Assembly: GCF_001899645.1 (NCBI RefSeq)
Contig: NZ_MKVV01000090.1
Coordinates: forward strand, 1-42,265
Length of the DNA stretch: 42,265 nt
Reading direction: 5' to 3'
Source of the DNA: Pseudonocardia sp. 73-21
GTDB lineage: Bacteria; Actinomycetota; Actinomycetes; Mycobacteriales; Pseudonocardiaceae
Below the pieces are notes generated by a model. The model made no database searches. It worked only from the letters and a program-made list of their open reading frames with translations, and was not told the DNA's origin. The position numbers and the translations under genes are program-made. This document shows positions 1 to 7,481 of this stretch, piece by piece (the stretch's first letter is position 1; each line of letters starts with the position of its first letter).

Positions 1-510
1 AACACGGCGGACACACCATCACCGGTGCCGCCGCCCGGGCCTACCACCGACCACCCGCCCCGACCGCCGCGATCGGGCACAACCACCACCCCGGCCAACC
101 CGTCCAACGATCACTCTCAGGCCCACGACCATCGACCTGGGCATCAGTCATCTCGGGCTGCGCCGGCAGCGTCTCCCGCCCGGCTGCGGCGTGCTGTCCA
201 CGGTCAGCGCGTGCGGCGCGGACGGCGTCACCTGCTCGGTGGGATCGTCGTGGGCGACGATCCCACCACCCGCGTCGCGGGCCGCAGCGGCGGTCGGACG
301 CGAACTGCTCCACCACCGGCACCGTGCCGGGGCGGATGCCGACCGGCTTGACGTTCCGGTTCCTCACCGCGGTCGGCTCGATCTGCGACGGCGACGTGAA
401 CGGCGCCAGGCTCTGAGATGCGTGTGTGGCTACGGCCTTTCGAGTGGCGCCTGTCGGAGGGATGCGATCGGTCGGGGCGGGGGTGCCTACCGGGAGGTAA
501 CGTTCTGCCC
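1..510. other. left edge without an assignable gene
   Basis: About 500 bases precede the acyl-CoA dehydrogenase. Several frames are open on both strands, but none has a convincing start, ribosome site or recognisable domain. One plus frame is open from the window edge to a stop at about 416-418 and could be the 3' end of a gene entering from the left. Its translation is rich in His, Pro and Arg and I could not match it to a family. It may be a decayed gene. The last 20 bases hold the ribosome site of the next gene. Confidence 0.4.
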
Positions 511-1668
511 GTGGACGACGCCGACCTCACCGCCATCCTGTCCTCGGTACGCGACTTCGTACGCACCGAGGTCGTGCCGCTCGAGGAACAGATCGACGCC
601 GAGGACCAGGTCCCCGACGCGATCATCGCGGCCTGCAAGGACATGGGCCTCTACGGCTTCGCCATCCCCGAGTCCTACGGCGGGCTGGGTCTCACGCTGG
701 AGGAGGAGGCCAAGCTCGCCTTCGAGCTGGGCTGGACCACCCCCGCGCTGCGCTCGCTGTTCGGCACCAACAACGGCATCGCGGGCCAGGTGCTGATCAA
801 GGGCGGCACCGAGGAGCAGAAGGCGTCCTGGCTGCCCCGACTGGCCTCCGGCGAGGTCACGGCCTCGTTCGGGCTCACCGAGGCCGATGCCGGCTCCGAC
901 CCGTCCGGCCTGTCCACCACCGCGAAGCGCGACGGCACCGACTGGGTGCTCAACGGCTCCAAGCGCTACATCACCAACGCGCTCGTCGCCGACGTCGTCA
1001 TGGTGTTCGCCCGCACCAACCCCGACGCGGTCGGCAACAAGGGCATCTCCACGTTCCTGGTTCCGGCCGGCACGCCGGGCCTCACGTTCGGCGCCCGCGA
1101 CCACAAGATGGGCCAGATGGGCACCTGGACCTCGGACGTCTACCTCGACGACGTGCGCGTTCCCGCCGAGGCCCTTGTCGGCGGCGAGGAGGGCCTCGAC
1201 GTGGGCTTCCAGATCGCCGCCAAGTGCCTCGCCCACGGCCGCGCCCACATCGCCGCGCTGTGCGTCGGGATGGCCGGGCGGCTCGTGCACGAGTCGGTCG
1301 AGTTCGCCCAGACCCGCGAGCAGGGCGGCAAGCCCATCGCGGCGTTCCAGCTGATCCAGGGCCTGATCGCCGACTCGGTCACCGACCACTACGCCGGCCG
1401 CGCCCTCGTGCTCGACGTCGCCCGGGCCTACGACGCCGGCACCGACACGGTGCAGGGCCCGTCGGCGGCCAAGTACTTCGCGAGCGAGATGGTGGGCCGG
1501 GTGGCCGACCGCGCCGTGCAGATCCACGGCGGCGCGGGCTACATCCGCGGGGTGGCGGTGGAGCGCTTCTACCGCGACGCGCGGCTGTTCCGCATCTACG
1601 AGGGCACGAGCCAGATCCAGCAGGTGATCATCGCCCGCGGCGCCCTGGGCAAGGCCGCCCGCGCGTGA
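511..1668 (+). CDS. acyl-CoA dehydrogenase
   Basis: This is a 385-residue FAD-dependent acyl-CoA dehydrogenase, the usual length for the family. It introduces a trans-2,3 double bond into an acyl-CoA and passes electrons to ETF; the substrate chain cannot be read from sequence. The flavin and substrate loop SFGLTEADAGSD lies near residues 117-128. The C-terminal signature QIHGGAGYIRG is followed by RIYEGTSQIQ, in which Glu364 sits at the position of the catalytic base of straight-chain enzymes. The GTG at 511 is chosen because GGGAGG lies about 10 nt upstream (492-497) and because an in-frame upstream start at 418 would add a non-homologous tail. It appears monocistronic; the next reading frame is a broken antitoxin. 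Confidence 0.93.
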   Translation: MDDADLTAILSSVRDFVRTEVVPLEEQIDAEDQVPDAIIAACKDMGLYGFAIPESYGGLGLTLEEEAKLAFELGWTTPALRSLFGTNNGIAGQVLIKGGTEEQKASWLPRLASGEVTASFGLTEADAGSDPSGLSTTAKRDGTDWVLNGSKRYITNALVADVVMVFARTNPDAVGNKGISTFLVPAGTPGLTFGARDHKMGQMGTWTSDVYLDDVRVPAEALVGGEEGLDVGFQIAAKCLAHGRAHIAALCVGMAGRLVHESVEFAQTREQGGKPIAAFQLIQGLIADSVTDHYAGRALVLDVARAYDAGTDTVQGPSAAKYFASEMVGRVADRAVQIHGGAGYIRGVAVERFYRDARLFRIYEGTSQIQQVIIARGALGKAARA

Positions 1669-1706
1669 CCGGACTGGACTGAGCCAAGGACGCTGAGGAG
1701 GGCGCC

Positions 1707-1781
1707 GTGACGGTGAAGGTCACCATCCACGAAGCCAGGACCCAGCTCTCCCGTCTGCTCGAACAGGTCGCCGATCGGCGC
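1707..1781 (+). pseudogene. truncated Phd/YefM-type antitoxin
   Basis: A GTG with a strong ribosome site (GAGGAGG at about 1696-1702) opens a frame whose first 22 residues, VTVKVTIHEARTQLSRLLEQ and on, match the N-terminus of Phd/YefM-type antitoxins. Such proteins normally run to about 80-90 residues, with a DNA-binding N-terminal half and a toxin-binding tail. Here the similarity stops at about 1775, where a 22-bp tandem repeat begins. The frame then runs into antisense of the next gene and stops at 1892. No PIN or RelE-type toxin is present. It is best read as a toxin-antitoxin remnant; a short DNA-binding peptide could still be made. Confidence 0.65.
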
Positions 1782-1845
1782 TTTCCCGCCCGCGAGTCGG
1801 CGCTTTCGCGTGCGCGAGTCGGCGCTTTCGCGTGCGCGAGTCGCG
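1771..1845. repeat. 22-bp tandem repeat, about 3.5 units
   Basis: Two perfect 22-bp units occur at 1791-1812 and 1813-1834, starting CGCGAGTCGGCGCTTTCGCG. A degenerate unit precedes them (1771-1790) and a half unit follows (1835-1845). The array lies exactly between the broken antitoxin and the 3' end of the convergent hydrolase gene. The unit resembles the GCGAGT-based repeats at 19808-19925. Confidence 0.85.
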
Positions 1846-1846
1846 G

Positions 1847-2365
1847 TCAGAGCACGTCCTCGCTGCTGACGACCTCCACGAGCGGCCCGTAGAGCGCGAG
1901 CACGTCGAGGGTCTTGCGGTGGCTCGCCTCGTCGACGCCCGCGCACGCGTCGGCCACCACCTGCACGCGCACCCCGGCGTCCGCGGCGGCCAGCGCGGTG
2001 GAGAGCACGCAGCAGTCGGTGGACACCCCGCACAGCACGAGCGTCGCGTCCCCGACCCGGTCGGTGAGGACCTCCCACTTGCCGAACGTCGTGGCGTCCA
2101 CGGTCGGACCGGCGAGACCGCTGGTCAGATCCCACAGCGCGGCATCGGGCGGCTGCAGCGCGAACGGCCACTGCGCGTAGTACTCCGCCCACGCCCCCTG
2201 CGGCTGCGCGGGGGCGACGAACCGCGTGAACGTCACGGCGTCGCCGAACGCCGCCACGAGGGCCTGCACGGCCGGCACGATCGCGGCGTAGCCGGGCGTC
2301 GCCCACGGGCTCGACGGCTCCCCGAACACCCGCTGCATGTCGATCACCGCCAGGTACGCCGTCAC
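1847..2365 (-). CDS. cysteine hydrolase (isochorismatase-like)
   Basis: This 172-residue protein belongs to the isochorismatase-like cysteine hydrolase superfamily, which includes nicotinamidases, isochorismatases and ureidoacrylate or N-carbamoyl amidases. The expected catalytic triad is visible: Asp9 in AVIDMQ, Lys96 in FGKWEVL and Cys119 in GVSTDCCVLSTA. The GTG start has AGGAGG 4 nt upstream and overlaps the permease stop by 4 nt (GTGA), so the two genes are translationally coupled. The NCS1 permease partner suggests the substrate is a nucleobase-like ring, hydantoin or nicotinamide derivative, but this is inference from context only. The 3' end abuts the 22-bp repeat array. Confidence 0.85.
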   Translation of the reverse strand: MTAYLAVIDMQRVFGEPSSPWATPGYAAIVPAVQALVAAFGDAVTFTRFVAPAQPQGAWAEYYAQWPFALQPPDAALWDLTSGLAGPTVDATTFGKWEVLTDRVGDATLVLCGVSTDCCVLSTALAAADAGVRVQVVADACAGVDEASHRKTLDVLALYGPLVEVVSSEDVL

Positions 2366-3807
2366 CGGGCCTCCTGGGCGCGCACCCGCGCCCGGCTCAG
2401 CAGCAGCGTGCCGACGAAGCCGACGACCAGCGCCACGAGGACCCCCAGGTTGGCGAACGCCCAGGCGCCCTCGCGACCGCCGAGGCCGAACGGGTCGAGC
2501 AGGTAGCCCTGCCACGTCAGGATCGCCGTGGTGGTGTTGGTCACCAGCCCCCAGCCCAGCACCGTGCCGACCACGAGCAGCCCCACGGCCGTCCACTGCA
2601 CGCTGCCGTAGCGGCCGCCCGCGTCGAACAGCTCGGGCTCGGCGTAGTCGCGGCTGCGCAGCGCGATGTCGGCCAGCATGATCCCCGCCCACGCCGCGAC
2701 GGGCACGCCGAGCGTGTAGAGGAACCCCTGGAACGGGCCGATGAAGTCGCCGGCGAAGAACACGACCGCGACGGTGCCGATCACGAGCAGCACGCCGTCG
2801 ATGAGCGCGGCCGTCCAGCGCGGGGTGCGCAGGCCGAGGGTCAGCAGCGCCAGACCCGACGAGTAGATGTCCAGCACCGCTCCACCGACGAGCCCGAGCA
2901 CCGCCACGAGCGCGAACGGGACGAGGAACCACGTGGGCAGCAGTGCGGCAAGGGAGCCGACGGGGTCGGCGCCGACCTTGCTCAGCAGGTCGGGCGACGA
3001 GCCGGCGAGCAGCAGACCCAGAAGCAGCAGGACCACCGGCGCCACCGACGAGCCGAACGTCGTCCAGCCCACGACACCGCGCGAGGAGGCCGAGCGCGGC
3101 AGGTAGCGGGAGTAGTCGGCCGCCGCGTTGACCCAGCCCAGTCCGAACCCCGTGAGCAGGAACACGAAGGCGCCGATCGCGGCCTCGAAGGAGCCGGACG
3201 GCAGCGCCATGACGGCCGAGACGTCGATGGTGGGTCCGATCAGCACGAAGTAGACGACCGTCAGCACCCCCGTGATGACGGTGATGATCGTCTGCAGCCG
3301 CATGATGACGTCGAAGCCGAGCACGCCCGCGCCGACCGTCAGCCCGGCGACCACCAGCAGCGCCACGAGCTTGACCTCGGTGCCGCCACCCAGCCCGAGC
3401 TGGGTGAACACGGTGGACGTGGCCAGCACCGCCAGGATCGTCAGCGCCGTCTCCCACCCGACCGTCAACAGCCAGGAGATCGCGGTGGGCAGCTTGTTGC
3501 CGTTGACGCCGAACGCGGCCCGCGAGAGCACCATCGTGGGCGCGGAGCCGCGCTTGCCCGCCAGCGCGATGTACCCGCAGAGCAGGAACGAGAACACGAT
3601 CCCGACGAGGCCCGCGATCAGCGCCTGGACGAACGAGATGCCGAACTGCAGCGCGAACGCCGCGTACGTCAGGCCGAAGACCGAGACGTTGGCGCCGAAC
3701 CAGGGCCAGAACAGCTGCGCCGGCCGGCCCTTGCGCTCGGCGTCGGTGATCACGTTGATGCCGTTGGCCTCGACGCTCAGGCCGCCGGACTTCTGAACAT
3801 CGACCAC
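2362..3807 (-). CDS. NCS1-family nucleobase permease
   Basis: This is a 481-residue integral membrane protein with about 12 hydrophobic segments, of the NCS1 (cytosine/purines, uracil, thiamine, allantoin) family. The N-terminal cytosolic stretch is followed by FWPWFGANVSVFGLTYA, typical of the first helix of cytosine permease-like members, and GWVNAAADYSRYLPR resembles the conserved central loop. It likely imports a nucleobase or related heterocycle with H+ or Na+. The start is GTG with GGGAGA about 8 nt upstream. It is coupled by a GTGA overlap to the downstream hydrolase, which probably acts on the imported compound or a derivative. Its ribosome site lies partly in a hairpin arm (3816-3843). 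Confidence 0.88.
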   Translation of the reverse strand: MVDVQKSGGLSVEANGINVITDAERKGRPAQLFWPWFGANVSVFGLTYAAFALQFGISFVQALIAGLVGIVFSFLLCGYIALAGKRGSAPTMVLSRAAFGVNGNKLPTAISWLLTVGWETALTILAVLATSTVFTQLGLGGGTEVKLVALLVVAGLTVGAGVLGFDVIMRLQTIITVITGVLTVVYFVLIGPTIDVSAVMALPSGSFEAAIGAFVFLLTGFGLGWVNAAADYSRYLPRSASSRGVVGWTTFGSSVAPVVLLLLGLLLAGSSPDLLSKVGADPVGSLAALLPTWFLVPFALVAVLGLVGGAVLDIYSSGLALLTLGLRTPRWTAALIDGVLLVIGTVAVVFFAGDFIGPFQGFLYTLGVPVAAWAGIMLADIALRSRDYAEPELFDAGGRYGSVQWTAVGLLVVGTVLGWGLVTNTTTAILTWQGYLLDPFGLGGREGAWAFANLGVLVALVVGFVGTLLLSRARVRAQEAR

Positions 3808-3815
3808 GACGGTCT

Positions 3816-3843
3816 CCCTTCGCCGGTGCTGACGGGCGAAGGG
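3816..3843 (-). terminator. hairpin after ctaF, overlapping the permease ribosome site
   Basis: A perfect 9-bp inverted repeat, CCCTTCGCC and GGCGAAGGG, has a 10-nt loop. On the minus strand it lies 22 nt after the ctaF stop and could terminate ctaC-ctaF transcription. The downstream arm includes the AAGGG of the permease ribosome site, so on a read-through transcript it could also mask that site. Confidence 0.6.
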
Positions 3844-3865
3844 TAGACGCAGGACGATCTAGACG

Positions 3866-4264
3866 TCAGTGGTCGGACGGACGCAGGTGGTACTCGAACA
3901 CGAGCCCACCCACCGAGATGATCAGCAGCACCCCGGCGATGACGAGCGCCCAGATGTAGAAGAACGCCAGCGAGATGGCCACCAGCGCCGCCGAGGCGGC
4001 CAGCGTGACGGGCCAGTAGCTGCCCGGGGAGAAGAAGCCCAGGTCACCGGCACCGTCGGAGACCTCGGCCTCCGGGTTGTCCTCCGGGCGCTCCTCCAGC
4101 CGCCGCGAGACGAACCGGAAGTAGGTGCCGACGATGAGCGCGAGGCCACCGGTGAGGAACAGCGCCGCCATCCCCACCGGCTCGTGCGCCAGCACGCTGT
4201 AGACGATGGCGCACAGGAAGAAGAACGCGGTGACGATCTCGAAGATGCGGGATTCGACCTTCAT
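3866..4264 (-). CDS. ctaF: cytochrome c oxidase subunit 4
   Basis: This 132-residue membrane protein has four hydrophobic segments (about residues 8-26, 32-50, 82-101 and 104-124). It matches the actinobacterial aa3 oxidase subunit IV (CtaF), which packs beside the catalytic subunits of the bc1-aa3 supercomplex. It starts 9 nt after the ctaC stop on the same strand, so the two form an operon. The ctaC-ctaF pairing is the usual actinobacterial arrangement. A hairpin follows the stop. The start ATG gives MKVESRIFEIV, the normal N-terminus of this family. Confidence 0.92.
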   Translation of the reverse strand: MKVESRIFEIVTAFFFLCAIVYSVLAHEPVGMAALFLTGGLALIVGTYFRFVSRRLEERPEDNPEAEVSDGAGDLGFFSPGSYWPVTLAASAALVAISLAFFYIWALVIAGVLLIISVGGLVFEYHLRPSDH

Positions 4265-4273
4265 CGCTGCGCC

Positions 4274-5239
4274 TCAGTTTCCCGTGACCTGCAGCGCGGC
4301 GGGCTCGGACGCCGAGCGCTGCGTGCGGTCCGTCGTGAACGGGTAGGTGGTGTAGGCCCGCGGCGTGCACAGCTGGCCGCAGTTGAGGGCTCCGAGCGCC
4401 TCACCGGCGGTGTAGGGCGCACCCGTGGCCGGGTTGTTCTGCTCGCGCAGCGCGATCCAGCGGTCGTAGAGGGCGGGCGAGACGGCCCGGACCTCGAAGT
4501 TCATCTGCGAGTGGTAGCTGCCGCACAGCTCCGCGCAGCGTCCGACGAAGGCGCCTTCCTTGTCAATGCTGTCGATCTGCCAGGTGTTGTCCTGGTCGTT
4601 GACCTCGGGCATCGGGAACACGTCGCGCTTGAAGAGGAACTCCGGAACGAAGAAGCTGTGGATGACGTCGTTCGAGCGCTGGACGAACTTGATGCTCTTG
4701 CCCGTGGGCAGCACCAGGATCGGGATGGTCTCGCTGGTGCCCAGCGTGCTGACCATTCCACCCGTGGGCGCCTTGGTGTCGGGGTAGTCGAAGCGCCAGT
4801 TCCACTGGAAGCCCGTGACGTTCACGGTCACGTCGGTGGCCGTGTCCTTCTCGACGTAGTTCTGCACGTTGATCGTGAAGGCGAACAGCACCGCCACGAT
4901 GATCGTCGGGATGACCGTGAAGACGATCTCGACGGGCAGGTTGTACTGCGTCTGGCGGGGCGGCGTGTCGTCGCTGCCCTTCTTCTTGCGGTGAAACGCC
5001 ATCGCCCAGAACATCGCGCCCCAGGTGATGGCCCCGACCGCGAGGGCGGCGAGGGCGGCGTAGGTCCACAGGTGTCGCATCGACTCGGCCTGCGGCGTGA
5101 CCCCTACCGGCCACCCGAAGCGGATGACGTCCTGGACGGAACACCCGGTGGTGAGCGGGATGACCAGCAGCGCCAGTGCGCCCAGCTTGGCCGCCCGGGC
5201 CCTCGTCGAGCCCCCGCGTCGTTCTTCTCTTTCGACCAC
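4274..5239 (-). CDS. ctaC: cytochrome c oxidase subunit II
   Basis: This is the 321-residue CuA-bearing subunit of the aa3 oxidase, a lipoprotein with its copper domain outside the membrane. The lipobox LTTGC (residues 29-33) makes Cys33 the likely lipid anchor. Two membrane segments (about 58-82 and 101-126) follow. The CuA ligands are visible as His194 and the C-x3-C-x3-H-x2-M motif (Cys235, Cys239, His243, Met246). FQWNWRF (144-150) is the usual aromatic electron-entry stretch. Past the CuA domain is a C-terminal extension with a second Cys pair (Cys287, Cys291). The GTG start has no clear ribosome site but lies 6 nt after a -10-like hexamer, so the mRNA may be leaderless. Confidence 0.95.
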   Translation of the reverse strand: MVEREERRGGSTRARAAKLGALALLVIPLTTGCSVQDVIRFGWPVGVTPQAESMRHLWTYAALAALAVGAITWGAMFWAMAFHRKKKGSDDTPPRQTQYNLPVEIVFTVIPTIIVAVLFAFTINVQNYVEKDTATDVTVNVTGFQWNWRFDYPDTKAPTGGMVSTLGTSETIPILVLPTGKSIKFVQRSNDVIHSFFVPEFLFKRDVFPMPEVNDQDNTWQIDSIDKEGAFVGRCAELCGSYHSQMNFEVRAVSPALYDRWIALREQNNPATGAPYTAGEALGALNCGQLCTPRAYTTYPFTTDRTQRSASEPAALQVTGN

Positions 5240-5245
5240 GCGTAG

Positions 5246-5251
5246 AGACTA
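5246..5251 (-). promoter_or_regulatory. -10 element for leaderless ctaC
   Basis: The minus strand reads TAGTCT exactly 6 nt before the ctaC GTG. A -10 hexamer here would place the start of transcription at or next to the start codon, and no Shine-Dalgarno sequence is present. No good -35 is visible. The call rests on the same spacing recurring at other genes of the window. Confidence 0.5.
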
Positions 5252-5326
5252 GCCGAGGGGGTACCGGAATCGCTTGTCGGGTGCGGGCCCCGGGGCGTCG
5301 TGGCGGGGTCGGCATACTGACTCGCT

Positions 5327-7228
5327 GTGTGTGGACTGCTGGGACTGCTGACCACCGGCGGCGACGCCGCCGCCCGAACCGACGCGGTCGCTGCGGCCAT
5401 GCGCTGTCAACGCCACCGCGGACCGGACGAGACGGGCACCTGGCACGACCCCGACGTCGTGTTCGGGTTCAACCGGCTGTCCATCATCGACGTGGAGCAC
5501 AGCCACCAGCCGCTGCACTACCTCGACGGCCGCTACTCCATCGTCTTCAACGGCGAGATCTACAACTACCTGGAGCTGCGCGAGGAGCTGGCGCGCAAGC
5601 ACGGGGCCACGTTCGCCACCGAGGGCGACACGGAGGCCGTCGTCGCGGCGTTCCACCACTGGGGCCCGGCCGCGGTGAGCCGGCTGCGCGGGATGTTCGC
5701 GTTCCTCATCTGGGACGCCCAGGAGCGCGTCCTGTTCTGCGCGCGCGACCCGTTCGGCATCAAGCCGCTGTTCGTGGCGCAGGGCCCCGCGGGCATCGCG
5801 TTCGCCAGCGAGAAGAAGAGCCTGCTGGAGCTGTTGCCGTCGCTGGGGCTCGCCGGTGACCTGGACCCGGTCGCGCTGCAGCACTACCTCCTGCTCCAGT
5901 ACGTGCCCGAGCCGGCGTCGATGCATCGCGCGATCCGCCGGGTGGAGTCGGGCACCTACGTCACCGCCCGGCCGGGCCGCGAACCCGATCACGAGCGCTA
6001 CTTCACCCCCGTCTTCCACACCGGCGGCGGCACCGGACCCACGCTGCACGCCAAGATCGCCGACGCCCTGCGCGACTCGGTGGCCAAGCACATGCGCGCC
6101 GACGTCACGGTGGGCGCGTTCCTCTCCGGCGGCATCGACTCCACGGCCATCGCGGCGCTGGCCAAGGAGCACAACCCCGACCTGATCACGTTCACCACCG
6201 GCTTCGAGCGGGAGGGCTACTCCGAGGTCGACGTGGCCGCGGAGTCGGCCGCGTCCATCGGTGTGCGGCACGTCGTGCGCACCGTCAAGCCCGACGAGAT
6301 GATGGACGCGCTGCCGAGCATCGTCTGGTACCTCGACGACCCCGTGGCCGACCCCGCGCTGGTGCCGCTGTGGTTCGTGGCCCGCGAGGCGCGCCAGCAC
6401 GTCAAGGTGGTGCTCTCGGGCGAGGGCGCCGACGAGCTGTTCGGCGGCTACACGATCTACCACGAGCCGCTGTCGCTGGCGCCGTTCGAGAAGGTGCCCG
6501 GCTCGCTGCGCGGCCTGATCGGCAAGGCCTCCACGCGACTGCCGGAGGGCATGCGCGGCAAGGACCTGCTGCGCCGCGGCGCGCTCCCGCTGGAGGAGCG
6601 CTACTACGGCAACGCGCGGATCTTCCACGACGACCAGCTCGGCGGCGTGATGCGCCAGTACGACCCCCGTCGCAGCCACACCGACGTCACGGCACCGCAC
6701 TACCGCGACTCGGCGGCGTGGGACCCGGTGTCGCGGATGCAGCACGTCGACCTGTTCACGTGGCTGCGCGGCGACATCCTCGTCAAGGCCGACAAGATGA
6801 CGATGGCCAACTCGCTCGAGCTGCGCGTGCCGTTCCTCGATCCCGAGGTGTTCGCCGTGGCGTCCGGGCTGCCGCAGTCGGAGAAGCTCGGGGAGAACAC
6901 GACGAAGCTGGCGCTGCGCAAGGCGCTGGCCGGGATCGTGCCCGCCCACGTGCTGCACCGGCGCAAGCTCGGCTTCCCCGTGCCGATCCGGCACTGGCTG
7001 CGCGACGAGATGTACACCTGGGCGCGCGACATCATCCGCGACTCCCAGGCCGACCACCTCGTCGACCTCGTCGCCGTCCAGCGCATGCTCGACGCGCACC
7101 GCGTCGGCCCGATCGACCACAGCCGCCGCATCTGGACGCTGCTGGTGTTCCTGATCTGGCACGGCATCTTCGTGGAGCAGCGCATCCGTCCCGAGATCCC
7201 GGAGCCGGCCTACCCCGTGCGCCTCTGA
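5327..7228 (+). CDS. asnB: asparagine synthase (glutamine-hydrolysing)
   Basis: This 633-residue class-B asparagine synthetase makes asparagine from aspartate, glutamine and ATP. After Met removal, Cys2 is the N-terminal nucleophile of the glutaminase domain (about 1-210; GEIYNY at 76-81). The synthetase domain carries the PPi loop SGGIDST at 267-273 and the later SGEGADELFGGY motif. It is the usual length for the family. The GTG start is fixed by the need for Cys2. It is divergent from ctaC, with an 87-bp gap. CATACTGA lies 7-14 nt upstream of the start and there is no ribosome site, so it may be leaderless. In M. tuberculosis asnB also sits next to ctaC. Confidence 0.95.
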   Translation: MCGLLGLLTTGGDAAARTDAVAAAMRCQRHRGPDETGTWHDPDVVFGFNRLSIIDVEHSHQPLHYLDGRYSIVFNGEIYNYLELREELARKHGATFATEGDTEAVVAAFHHWGPAAVSRLRGMFAFLIWDAQERVLFCARDPFGIKPLFVAQGPAGIAFASEKKSLLELLPSLGLAGDLDPVALQHYLLLQYVPEPASMHRAIRRVESGTYVTARPGREPDHERYFTPVFHTGGGTGPTLHAKIADALRDSVAKHMRADVTVGAFLSGGIDSTAIAALAKEHNPDLITFTTGFEREGYSEVDVAAESAASIGVRHVVRTVKPDEMMDALPSIVWYLDDPVADPALVPLWFVAREARQHVKVVLSGEGADELFGGYTIYHEPLSLAPFEKVPGSLRGLIGKASTRLPEGMRGKDLLRRGALPLEERYYGNARIFHDDQLGGVMRQYDPRRSHTDVTAPHYRDSAAWDPVSRMQHVDLFTWLRGDILVKADKMTMANSLELRVPFLDPEVFAVASGLPQSEKLGENTTKLALRKALAGIVPAHVLHRRKLGFPVPIRHWLRDEMYTWARDIIRDSQADHLVDLVAVQRMLDAHRVGPIDHSRRIWTLLVFLIWHGIFVEQRIRPEIPEPAYPVRL

Positions 7229-7281
7229 CCCGCCGTGAACCGGCGGCGGCCGCTGCCGGAATGGCGTCGCGCCCCTCCCGG

Positions 7282-7350
7282 CCGTGATCGTCGCCGACCG
7301 CACGTTCCGGCCCCGTCACGGCCGTGACGTGCCGTGCACGGCGATCACGG
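7282..7350. terminator. nested inverted repeats between asnB and adoK
   Basis: In the 253-bp gap between convergent genes, arms CCGTGATCG (7282-7290) and CGATCACGG (7342-7350) flank a perfect 14-bp palindrome, GTCACGGCCGTGAC (7315-7328). The structure could stop transcription from both sides. There is no U-tract, as is usual in high-GC genomes. The rest of the gap shows no gene. Confidence 0.45.
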
Positions 7351-7481
7351 TGACGGGTGGCCGAGCATGACCGGAGCCGGTCGCACCACGCCGCCGTGCG
7401 CGGGGAGTCGACGTGCGGACGATCACGATCCTCGCGTGGGCGGGCGACCGGAACCCGGGACGGCGCGCTCGCCGGTGGCCG

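Noticed and set aside
418..510. An upstream in-frame start for the acyl-CoA dehydrogenase
   Set aside because: It adds 31 residues with no family similarity, while GTG 511 has a strong ribosome site and the normal N-terminus.
1..510. A transposase fragment at the left edge
   Set aside because: One open frame is His/Arg-rich in a way that could suggest a transposase tail, but no motif or inverted end could be recognised.
5249..7303. A minus-strand open frame of 684 codons opposite asnB
   Set aside because: It is the mirror of asnB, with His/Arg/Val-rich composition and no domain. asnB is unmistakable.
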